From UBA1081 sp045658165 (GTDB lineage: Bacteria > Bacillota > Clostridia > Oscillospirales > Acutalibacteraceae): a stretch of DNA of 19,354 nucleotides. Positions 7,656 to 13,792 of the stretch are shown in pieces. The DNA lies in assembly GCA_045658165.1 (NCBI GenBank), contig JAZOUN010000006.1, positions 1-19,354 of the forward strand, in the 5' to 3' direction. The position numbers were made by a program, and so were the translations under genes. The number at the start of each line of letters is the position of its first letter. Within the stretch, counting starts at the first letter, position 1. The notes beneath the pieces are model-generated. The model worked only from the letters and a program-made list of their open reading frames with translations. It was not told the DNA's origin and did not search any database.

Positions 7656-8719
7656 TGTGCACCTCCGTTTTCTCCGGAATCGGCATCGGAGGATGTGTTT
7701 TCAGCTGATAAAGTGGTTTCATTTTCTGCATCAGAATTCATTCTTGAAGCATTAGAAGCTGCAAATGCAGCAAGTATAGAATTGATATCTTCATCTTTAT
7801 CAATTGAATATGTTTTTGTATCATCTTCAGCAACAGGTTCGTTCTCCTGAGTCTGCTCAGGTTCAGATTCTTCAATTGCAGCTTCCGGCTGAATATTTTC
7901 CGGTGCAACGGGAAGTGTATGCTCAAGAGGTACATCTTCCTGACCGTATGTGAAAATAAAGTTTTCAACATCGTCATATTCATTGGGAGCATTGTAGAAA
8001 CCTGCATCTGTAGACGGTGTTTCGGGGTTGATAAGTGAAAGAATCTTTTCCTTATCGTAGCCGTCTGCGATGATCTGACCTTCTTTGAGAACAACAACAC
8101 GGTGATCGTACTGCTTTACAAGGTCATGTGCATGTGTAACCATGATAATCGTTGTTCCGTTTGCTTTGTTTATGTGGTTAAGAAGATCCATAATTTCAAC
8201 GCTCATTGCGGGATCTATGTTACCTGTAGGTTCGTCAGCAATAATAAGCCCGGCATTGTTTACAAGTGCTCTTGCAATTGCAACACGCTGCTGTTCACCA
8301 CCTGACAGTTCCTTGGGCAGTGACTGTGTTTTGCTGAGAAGACCAACCATTCCCAGAGCGTGGGTAACTCTTTTTCTGACTTCTCTTTCTTTTGTTCCTG
8401 TAACTCTTAATGCGAAAGCAACATTGTCATAAACGCGCATGTTGGGAATAAGTCTGAAATCCTGGAAGACAATTCCCATAGTACGGCGGAAATAAGGAAT
8501 ATCGCTTTTTTTCATCGTATTAAGGTTGAATCCGTTGATTGTTACTGTGCCCGAAGTGGGGACTTCTTCTCTCATAATAAGTTTCAGGAAAGTACTTTTG
8601 CCGGCACCTGATGCACCGACAACAAATACAAATTCACCGTCATTTATTTTGAGATTGACATTTTTCAGAGCTTCAAAATCTTTGCTGTAAGCCTTTGAAA
8701 CTTGGTTTAATTCTACCAT
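7652..8719 (-). CDS. ftsE: Cell division ATP-binding protein FtsE with long acidic tail
   Basis: Cytoplasmic ATPase that drives FtsX. Encodes 355 residues. The conserved ABC domain (1-230) has Walker A GASGAGKST (35-43), Q-loop FQD (85-87), signature LSGGEQQR (138-145), Walker B LIIADEPTGNID (158-169) and switch histidine VTHAHD (194-199). The length to residue 230 equals a complete FtsE. The remaining 125 residues are an extra, low-complexity tail rich in Glu, Asp, Ser, Thr and Asn, apparently disordered apart from a short possible helix DINSILAAFAASNASR (about 310-325). The ATG at 8719 has GAGG with an 8-base spacer. The gene lies 41 bases after the upstream regulator without a terminator and overlaps ftsX by 4 bases. 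Confidence 0.95.
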   Translation of the reverse strand: MVELNQVSKAYSKDFEALKNVNLKINDGEFVFVVGASGAGKSTFLKLIMREEVPTSGTVTINGFNLNTMKKSDIPYFRRTMGIVFQDFRLIPNMRVYDNVAFALRVTGTKEREVRKRVTHALGMVGLLSKTQSLPKELSGGEQQRVAIARALVNNAGLIIADEPTGNIDPAMSVEIMDLLNHINKANGTTIIMVTHAHDLVKQYDHRVVVLKEGQIIADGYDKEKILSLINPETPSTDAGFYNAPNEYDDVENFIFTYGQEDVPLEHTLPVAPENIQPEAAIEESEPEQTQENEPVAEDDTKTYSIDKDEDINSILAAFAASNASRMNSDAENETTLSAENTSSDADSGENGGAQ

Positions 8720-8760
8720 AAAGTTATCCTCTTGTACAATGACACATTAACGGCAAAGAA

Positions 8761-9849
8761 TTAATACTTCACCGGGTTTGCATCAAGGTATTTTTTTACC
8801 ATGAGTGCAACTTTGAATACGATAGCATCGTCGAACACACGGGGGTCAAGACCTGTAAGCTTTCTGATCTTTTCCAATCTGTAAACAAGTGTGTTTCTGT
8901 GTACGAAAAGTTTTCTTGATGTTTCTGTAACATTAAGATTGTTTTCAAAGAATTTCTGAATAGTGAAAAGTGTTTCGTGGTCAAGGCTTTCAATTGAACC
9001 TCTCTTGAATACTTCCTTAAGGAACATATCGCAGAGAGTTGTGGGCAACTGGTAGATAAGTCTTGCAATACCGAGATTTTCATAGCTTACAATTGTTTTT
9101 TCGGTATCGAAAACTTTGCCTACTTCAAGAGCAACCTGAGCTTCCTTGAATGAACGTGCAAGGTCTTTGATTCCTGTGATAGCGGTACCGATACCCACAA
9201 GAGTGTGAGTGTAGTATTCACTGCCGAGAGAATCAGCGATTGAACGTGCAAGTTTTTCAAGGTCTCTTGATTCAATATTTGCCTTAACTTCTTTTACAAG
9301 TGCAATATCAGTTTCATTGATGTTTACAACAAAATCCTTTGTCTTGTCGGGGAAAAGATTCTGGATAACGTCAAAGATTGATACTTCACCGGGTTCAGTA
9401 ATTCTAATAAGCAGAACAGCACGAGTTGTATCGTTGTTGAAATGCAGTTCTCTTGCTTTGATACAGATATCTCCGGGGAGAATGTTGTCGAGCATTACAT
9501 TTTTGATAAAATTGCCTCTGTCATATTTTTCATCGTAATACTGTTTGATGCTGGTGATTGCAACTGAAAGAACACCTACGTGTTTTTTTGCAGCTTCATC
9601 TGCACTGTCAACAAAAACAGCATATTCAGGATGAATAGGGGAGCCGAAGTTCTTGAAAACCATATCATTTACGCAAACAACATCTGAACCTGAAAAAACC
9701 TGTTCTCCGACGGAGGAATCAAGCACTTCACCGATTCTGCCAAGCTCACTGCTTGCAATAATAGTACCTGTTTCATCAATAACGCCGATGGTATGGTCAA
9801 AAGAATCTTTCATCTGATGGATAACGCTCTGAAACAATCTGTTAGACAT
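8761..9849 (-). CDS. CdaR/PucR-type HTH transcriptional regulator
   Basis: Predicted DNA-binding regulator. Encodes 362 residues from the ATG at 9849, chosen because GGAGG is well spaced (7 bases) for it; the longer frame to 9900 has no ribosome site. The N-terminal part (about 1-115) starts LFQSVIHQMKDSFDHTIGVID and resembles the ligand-sensing domain of sugar-diacid (CdaR) regulators. The middle (about 120-290) matches the GGDEF-like/CdaR linker domain. The C-terminus holds the PucR-type helix-turn-helix: FFENNLNVTETSRKLFVHRN then TLVYRLEKIRKLTGLDPR (about 309-346). No signal or membrane segment. It leads directly into ftsE with a 41-base gap and no terminator, so it probably shares the transcript. 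Ligand unknown; a glycerate or sugar-acid ligand would be a guess from the family. Confidence 0.85.
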   Translation of the reverse strand: MSNRLFQSVIHQMKDSFDHTIGVIDETGTIIASSELGRIGEVLDSSVGEQVFSGSDVVCVNDMVFKNFGSPIHPEYAVFVDSADEAAKKHVGVLSVAITSIKQYYDEKYDRGNFIKNVMLDNILPGDICIKARELHFNNDTTRAVLLIRITEPGEVSIFDVIQNLFPDKTKDFVVNINETDIALVKEVKANIESRDLEKLARSIADSLGSEYYTHTLVGIGTAITGIKDLARSFKEAQVALEVGKVFDTEKTIVSYENLGIARLIYQLPTTLCDMFLKEVFKRGSIESLDHETLFTIQKFFENNLNVTETSRKLFVHRNTLVYRLEKIRKLTGLDPRVFDDAIVFKVALMVKKYLDANPVKY

Positions 9850-9906
9850 AAAAATATCCTCCTGCATTTCTTTCTTTAAATAACACATGTCCAAACACAA
9901 ATTTAT

Positions 9907-9964
9907 GCAATATTACTATTGCCTTAGTATACATTTTACACATTTCTGAAAATTTTGCAATAGT
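9907..9964. promoter_or_regulatory. Candidate operator with three GCAATA/TATTGC sites around a putative promoter
   Basis: GCAATA at 9907-9912 and TATTGC at 9917-9922 form an inverted repeat with a 4-base centre. ACTATTGC (9915-9922) and GCAATAGT (9957-9964) form a second perfect 8-base inverted repeat spaced by 34 bases. Between and over these on the minus strand lie a weak -35 TTGCAA (9960-9955) and, 16 bases later, -10 TAAAAT; TATACT a little further is an alternative. This is upstream of the regulator gene (start 9849), so autoregulation is a reasonable inference. Confidence 0.4.
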
Positions 9965-10004
9965 TATTAAGAAAAAAATCATAAAAAAGTGTTAAAAACC
10001 TGTC

Positions 10005-10027
10005 TATTATTCCAAATAGGAATAATA
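10005..10027. repeat. Perfect 9-bp inverted repeat in the regulator upstream region
   Basis: TATTATTCC (10005-10013) and GGAATAATA (10019-10027) flank a 5-base centre AAATA. It lies 156 bases upstream of the regulator start and about 105 bases beyond the rsuA terminator. There is no T-run directly next to it, so an operator is more likely than a terminator. The rest of the 324-base gap (9850-10173) holds the candidate promoter/operator and the rsuA terminator; no gene is seen. Confidence 0.5.
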
Positions 10028-10123
10028 ATCTATGGATAATTACCAATTTAACGATATGCTTTTCGTCAAATTGACAGTTGTGTATTTTCACGAATCAATA
10101 TTTGCCGAAAAATTTATTTGAAT

Positions 10124-10165
10124 AAAAAAACGGATACATTCTTCTTTTATGAAAAAATGTATCCG
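10124..10165 (-). terminator. Intrinsic terminator after rsuA
   Basis: A perfect 10-bp stem, CGGATACATT (10131-10140) with AATGTATCCG (10156-10165), and a 15-base loop that can pair further (TTC/GAA). On the minus strand it is followed by seven T. It starts 8 bases after the rsuA stop and ends the rsmD-coaD-rsuA transcript. Confidence 0.9.
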
Positions 10166-10173
10166 AATATATT

Positions 10174-10890
10174 CTATTTTTCCTGAACGAGAAGTGTTTC
10201 TTCTGCAGTCAGTTCACGGCATTCACCGGGGGCAAGTGATTCGTCAAGGTCAAGTTTTCCCATTCTGATTCTTTTAAGTGACAACAGTACCGCATTTGTT
10301 GCACCTATCATTCTTTTTATCTGATGGTATTTGCCTTCACGTATTATAATTTTGTAAACAGGGTTGTTTTCATCAGAGATAAGATCTATTTTTGCGTCAA
10401 GAAGCTGATCATCGCCAAGCATCATACCGCTACGCATTTTAACAAGGAATTCCTCATCAATAATGCAATCAGTCTCTGCAAGATAAGTCTTTTCAACATG
10501 ATGTCTCGGAGAGAGTATGTTGTGTGCATAATCTCCGTCATCGGTTATCAGTACAAAACCTGTGGTATCTTTATCAAGTCTTCCTGCAGGAAAAAGATCC
10601 GGTCTTTTAAGTTCGTCGGGAACAAGATCTATTACCGTTTTTTCTTTAGGATCACGACTTGCACTTACAACTCCCTGAGGTTTGTTAAGCATAATATAAA
10701 TGTTTTTCTTGTAAACGAAATCAACACCGTTAACTTTAATAGTGTCAGTTTCGGGATCAGCTTTGAAAGAGGTGCTTTTTACAACAGTCCCGTTTACGCA
10801 TACCGAACCTGATTTTATGATTTTTGACGCATCTGAACGAGTCATCATGCTTTGTGATGATATCAGTTTGTCTAAACGTTCTTTTGCCAT
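10174..10890 (-). CDS. rsuA: RsuA/RluB-family rRNA pseudouridine synthase
   Basis: Converts a specific uridine in rRNA to pseudouridine; the RsuA branch acts on 16S rRNA U516. Encodes 238 residues. An N-terminal S4 RNA-binding domain (about 1-60, MAKERLDKLISSQ) is followed by the synthase domain with the catalytic aspartate in FPAGRLDKDTTG (about residue 105), preceded by YIMLNKPQGVVSA, and the C-terminal REGKYHQIKRM. These are hallmark motifs. The choice of 16S (RsuA) over 23S (RluB/E/F) is from length and overall pattern and is less certain. The ATG at 10890 uses AGGAG, which is built from the last codons of the upstream gene; the genes are 2 bases apart, so they are translationally coupled. 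Confidence 0.92.
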   Translation of the reverse strand: MAKERLDKLISSQSMMTRSDASKIIKSGSVCVNGTVVKSTSFKADPETDTIKVNGVDFVYKKNIYIMLNKPQGVVSASRDPKEKTVIDLVPDELKRPDLFPAGRLDKDTTGFVLITDDGDYAHNILSPRHHVEKTYLAETDCIIDEEFLVKMRSGMMLGDDQLLDAKIDLISDENNPVYKIIIREGKYHQIKRMIGATNAVLLSLKRIRMGKLDLDESLAPGECRELTAEETLLVQEK

Positions 10891-10892
10891 AA

Positions 10893-11375
10893 TTACTCCT
10901 GTTTTGTAAGACCTTTCATAAAACCGTCAATTTCAACAGAGCATATGTCTCCGCCGATAATTCTGTTTCTGTAAACAAGAAGATTAACCCGTATAGCAGG
11001 ATTGTCTTCATATCCGGGGTAGTTTGTTACGGTGTAGGTCCATTTTTTTACACAGCATCCTTTGTATGGTTCAAGATCAAGCTGTGCCTGTTTTTGTAAT
11101 TCATTGTAATTTGTGTAAGTTTCATCGAATTCTTCGGGTATTATTATTTCTCGTACCGATGTAGGTTCAGTATTGACCTGCAATCCGAGCTGAGAAATAA
11201 AATTCATTCGCTGCGCTTCATCAGCAGCTGAGTAATTCAGAGCACTCTCTGCTGAAGATACAACGGCAGATTTTTCTGAGTCTGAAAAAATTGTAAAAAC
11301 AATTCCGATTGCGGCAATAACGGCAACGAACAAAATAAATTTGCCTTTCAGCGATTTGATTGAAACCAGAAACAT
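10893..11375 (-). CDS. DUF4830-like membrane-anchored protein
   Basis: Encodes 160 residues from the ATG at 11375, which has GAGGTG with a 7-base T-rich spacer; the longer frame to 11417 is discarded because it starts before that site. Residues 12-32 are a hydrophobic anchor after a basic start (SIKSLKGK), so most of the protein is outside the membrane. The outer part shows IIIPEEFDETYTNYNELQKQ, GCCVKKWTYTVTNYPGYED and NLLVYRNRIIGGDICSVEIDGFMKGL, which match my memory of the DUF4830 family. Function unknown. It is embedded in a housekeeping operon between the coiled-coil gene and rsuA. Confidence 0.78.
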   Translation of the reverse strand: MFLVSIKSLKGKFILFVAVIAAIGIVFTIFSDSEKSAVVSSAESALNYSAADEAQRMNFISQLGLQVNTEPTSVREIIIPEEFDETYTNYNELQKQAQLDLEPYKGCCVKKWTYTVTNYPGYEDNPAIRVNLLVYRNRIIGGDICSVEIDGFMKGLTKQE

Positions 11376-11423
11376 AAAAAAACACCTCACATAAATATTC
11401 ATAAAATAAATATGCAAGGTGCT
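11376..11423 (-). terminator. Possible attenuating hairpin that includes the DUF4830 ribosome site
   Basis: On the minus strand AGCACCT (11423-11417) can pair with AGGTGTT (11387-11381), with extra CATA/TATG pairing inside, followed directly by more T. The 3' arm is the ribosome binding site of the DUF4830-like gene. This could be a weak terminator or a translational brake between two operon genes. The loop is large and AT-rich, so confidence is limited. Confidence 0.35.
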
Positions 11424-11437
11424 GAAATTAAATTACA

Positions 11438-11998
11438 TTATTCTGCGTCTTCAGGTGTTTTGATTGAAACATTCTGAAGTCTTGAAAGTGCAAGCTGTAC
11501 ATTTTCCTGGCTCTTTGTGTAATACTCAATATCTCTTGTGAGGTATTCGTTGCATTCACGCATAAGATTTGTTGCAAATTCGCTTGCAGATGTGCGCATT
11601 TCGTAAGCCCATCTCTTTGAGCTGTCTTCTCTTTCACGAGCTTCTGCATTAGCCTGTTCAACAATATCGTTTGCTTCAGCCTGAGATTCGTTGAGGATTT
11701 TGAGTGCAGCATCCTTAGCAGCCTTTGTGATTTCATGCTCCTGAGTCATTTCTTCAGCTTTTACCTGAGCGTCAGAAACGATTTTACTTGCTGTTTCCTG
11801 AGCAGCCTGAAGAATTTCTCTTCTTTCTGCAACGCTTTTTCTTGCCTGAATGATTTCTGTGGGAATTGAAGAACTGAGTTCCTTAAGGCATTCGGTAATT
11901 GCATCACCGTCTACTTTAATTTTTCCGCCGCCACCGAAAGAGGGTTTACCTTCTTCGAGTATGTCTTCAATTTTTTCAATTATTTCTTCGTAATTCAT
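11438..11998 (-). CDS. DivIVA-like coiled-coil protein next to coaD
   Basis: Encodes 186 residues; the ATG at 11998 has GGAGG with an 8-base spacer. A short helical N-terminus (NYEEIIEKIEDILEEG) and a glycine stretch FGGGGKIKVDG lead into a long charged coiled coil (about 45-145, Ala/Glu/Lys rich). The pattern, LPxEI-QA+xxxxER+xIL followed by repeated A-xx-I/E heptads, matches proteins found beside coaD/rsmD in Clostridia that are annotated as DivIVA-like, ATPase-like or V-type ATPase subunit E-like. No Walker motif is present, so ATPase would be a misnomer. It may be a cytoskeletal or membrane-associated scaffold; that is inference from DivIVA likeness. Confidence 0.75.
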   Translation of the reverse strand: MNYEEIIEKIEDILEEGKPSFGGGGKIKVDGDAITECLKELSSSIPTEIIQARKSVAERREILQAAQETASKIVSDAQVKAEEMTQEHEITKAAKDAALKILNESQAEANDIVEQANAEAREREDSSKRWAYEMRTSASEFATNLMRECNEYLTRDIEYYTKSQENVQLALSRLQNVSIKTPEDAE

Positions 11999-12019
11999 GA
12001 TTTTTCCTCCGTTTGGGGT

Positions 12020-12514
12020 TTATTTAGAATTCTTGTTTGAAATTTTTTCTGTAATGTCTTTTGCTATTTCTGACGGAACAAAATTACCGATATCTCCGCC
12101 GAGTAAACAAATCTCTTTTACTGCACTTGAACTTAAGTACATGTTTTCAAGGCTTGAAACCAGAAATACAGTATCAACATCAGGAGCCAGCTGTCTGTTG
12201 ATAAGTGCCTGCTGGAATTCCACTTCAAAGTCTGAAACGGCACGCAGACCTTTTACGATTGCAGATGCTCCTGAAATTTTTACATAATCAGCGAGCAACC
12301 CCTGATAAGAATCAACTGTAACATTGGGAATGTCTACACATCTTCTGATAAAATCAACACGTTCGGCAGGGGAGAATGTTCCTCCGTGCTTACGTGCATT
12401 GTAAGAAACAAGAACAATGACTTTATCAAACATTTTTGATGCACGTTTCATAATGTCAATATGACCGTTTGTTACAGGATCGAAACTGCCGGGGTATACA
12501 GCAACTCTTTCCAT
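12020..12514 (-). CDS. coaD: Phosphopantetheine adenylyltransferase
   Basis: Fourth step of CoA synthesis: transfers AMP from ATP to 4'-phosphopantetheine. Encodes 164 residues, the usual size. The ATG at 12514 (MERVAVYPGSFDPVTNGHID) has AGGGTG upstream; the frame is open for 46 more codons, but that part overlaps rsmD. Nucleotidyltransferase motifs are the TxGH-type TNGHID (about 15-20), KGLRAVSDFEVEFQQA (about 87-102) and the SSSAVKEI motif (about 127-134) that binds the triphosphate. It follows rsmD by 13 bases, a very common Firmicutes pair. Confidence 0.97.
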   Translation of the reverse strand: MERVAVYPGSFDPVTNGHIDIMKRASKMFDKVIVLVSYNARKHGGTFSPAERVDFIRRCVDIPNVTVDSYQGLLADYVKISGASAIVKGLRAVSDFEVEFQQALINRQLAPDVDTVFLVSSLENMYLSSSAVKEICLLGGDIGNFVPSEIAKDITEKISNKNSK

Positions 12515-12527
12515 TGTGTTCACCCTT

Positions 12528-13076
12528 TCACTCAGTTTCACCGTTGTAACGGTATATTGTGAGCTTTGTTTTTGAATAAGTGTCCTGTTTTGCGATTGAA
12601 TAGTTTTCAATCTCTTCAGGTAATTCTTCCTTGATATCTGTTTCGCATACAATTATGCCGCCGTCATTAAGAACGTTCAGAACAAGGGAGAGAGCTTTCT
12701 GAGCGAGCTGTTTTTTGTAAGGAGGATCAATGAAAACAATGTCAAACTTTTCTCTTGTTGTTTTGAGATATGAAAGACCGTCACCGTTGAAAACGGTTGC
12801 ATTGTCTTTAAGTCTGCAGTGATTGAGGTTATCGTTAACTACTTTGACAGACTCTCTGCTCAGGTCAACGAAAACTGCTTTTCGTGCACCGCGGCTGAGT
12901 GCCTCAATACCAAGCTGTCCTGCACCTGCAAATAAATCAAGAACTGAACGGCCTTCAATGTCAAACTGTATTGAATTAAATATAGCTCCCTTTACCTTTG
13001 CGGATGTAGGTCTTATGTCTTCACCTTCAAGTGTAATGAGCTTTCTGCCTTTTGCAATACCTGTAATAACTCTCAT
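12528..13076 (-). CDS. rsmD: 16S rRNA (guanine966-N2)-methyltransferase RsmD
   Basis: SAM-dependent methylation of G966 in 16S rRNA. Encodes 182 residues, the usual size. The RsmD signature is MRVITGIAKGRKL with DIRPTSAKVKGAIFN; the SAM site is VLDLFAGAGQLGIEALSRGA (about 45-64) and the catalytic motif is FIDPPYKKQ (about 115-123). The ATG at 13076 has AGGAGA upstream. It is the first gene of an operon with coaD, behind a recognisable promoter. Confidence 0.96.
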   Translation of the reverse strand: MRVITGIAKGRKLITLEGEDIRPTSAKVKGAIFNSIQFDIEGRSVLDLFAGAGQLGIEALSRGARKAVFVDLSRESVKVVNDNLNHCRLKDNATVFNGDGLSYLKTTREKFDIVFIDPPYKKQLAQKALSLVLNVLNDGGIIVCETDIKEELPEEIENYSIAKQDTYSKTKLTIYRYNGETE

Positions 13077-13098
13077 AAAATTCTCCTATACCTTTCAT

Positions 13099-13128
13099 AT
13101 TATCGCATTTTATAGGTGTTTTTGTCAA
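13099..13128 (-). promoter_or_regulatory. Promoter of the rsmD-coaD operon
   Basis: On the minus strand a consensus TTGACA (13128-13123) is followed after 18 bases by GATAAT (13104-13099) preceded by TGC, an extended -10. The ATG of rsmD is 23 bases beyond the -10, so the leader is short. It lies in the 68-base gap between the HAD phosphatase gene and rsmD. Confidence 0.72.
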
Positions 13129-13144
13129 TAGATAATGATAAAAT

Positions 13145-13792
13145 TTATAAATTATTTAGTTTTAACAAGTCTTCAGGGGTGTTAATTATATATTCCGCAC
13201 CGCTTTTCCGCAGTACATTTTCATCGCGGAATCCCCATGTTACGCCCACGCTTGTAAGCTCTGCATTCTTTGCGGTAATCATGTCAACATCGGAATCACC
13301 CACATATAAAACCTCGCATTTGTTTACATTCAGGTCTCTGAGTGCTCTGAAAACATTGTCAGGTGCAGGTTTTAATCTGTCTTTTCCGTTGTCACCTATT
13401 ATTGATGTGAAATTGTGACTGAATTTTGATCTGCAGAGTGTTTTTGCGGCATCCTCTACCTTGTTTGTTACAACAGCAGTTTTAATGTTTTTTTCTTCAA
13501 GTGCTGTTAGTAATTCTGTTATTCCGTCATAAGGTCTTGTTTTTATGTCTGAATGTTCTTTATAGTATGCCGCCATTTCTGCAACACATTCTCTGATTGT
13601 GACAGTGTCTGTGCCGGCAGGTACACTTCTGGCAATGAGTGTGGGAACGCCGTTTCCTATAAACGAACGGATTTCATCAATTGTTCTGTTTTTCATTGAA
13701 TGCTGTGAAAGAACGTGGTTTACGCTGTCGGTAAGGTCTTCAAGCGTATCAAGAAGCGTTCCGTCCAGGTCGAAAATTACAGCTTTAATCAT
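13145..13792 (-). CDS. HAD-family phosphatase (phosphoglycolate phosphatase-like)
   Basis: Encodes 215 residues. The start is the ATG at 13792 (MIKAVIFDLDGTLLDT): AGGA has a 9-base spacer to it, and upstream in-frame ATGs lie inside uvrC. HAD motifs are complete: I DLDGTLLDT (nucleophile D8 and D10), II VVTNK, III K in RLKPAPDNVF, IV YVGDSDVDM. A helical cap of the PGP/PpaX type lies between motifs I and II. The family removes phosphate from phosphoglycolate or pyrophosphate; the exact substrate cannot be told. It overlaps the uvrC end by 8 bases and so is probably translationally coupled. Phosphoglycolate is also released during repair of oxidised DNA ends, which would fit the pairing (inference). 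Confidence 0.9.
   Translation of the reverse strand: MIKAVIFDLDGTLLDTLEDLTDSVNHVLSQHSMKNRTIDEIRSFIGNGVPTLIARSVPAGTDTVTIRECVAEMAAYYKEHSDIKTRPYDGITELLTALEEKNIKTAVVTNKVEDAAKTLCRSKFSHNFTSIIGDNGKDRLKPAPDNVFRALRDLNVNKCEVLYVGDSDVDMITAKNAELTSVGVTWGFRDENVLRKSGAEYIINTPEDLLKLNNL

Noticed and set aside
10324..10812. Plus-strand open frame of 162 codons opposite rsuA
   Set aside because: It lies wholly antisense to a clear RsuA-family gene, has no ribosome site and has biased, non-protein-like composition.
12515..12652. N-terminal extension of coaD by 46 codons
   Set aside because: It overlaps rsmD in another frame; the ATG at 12514 has a ribosome site and gives the standard CoaD start.
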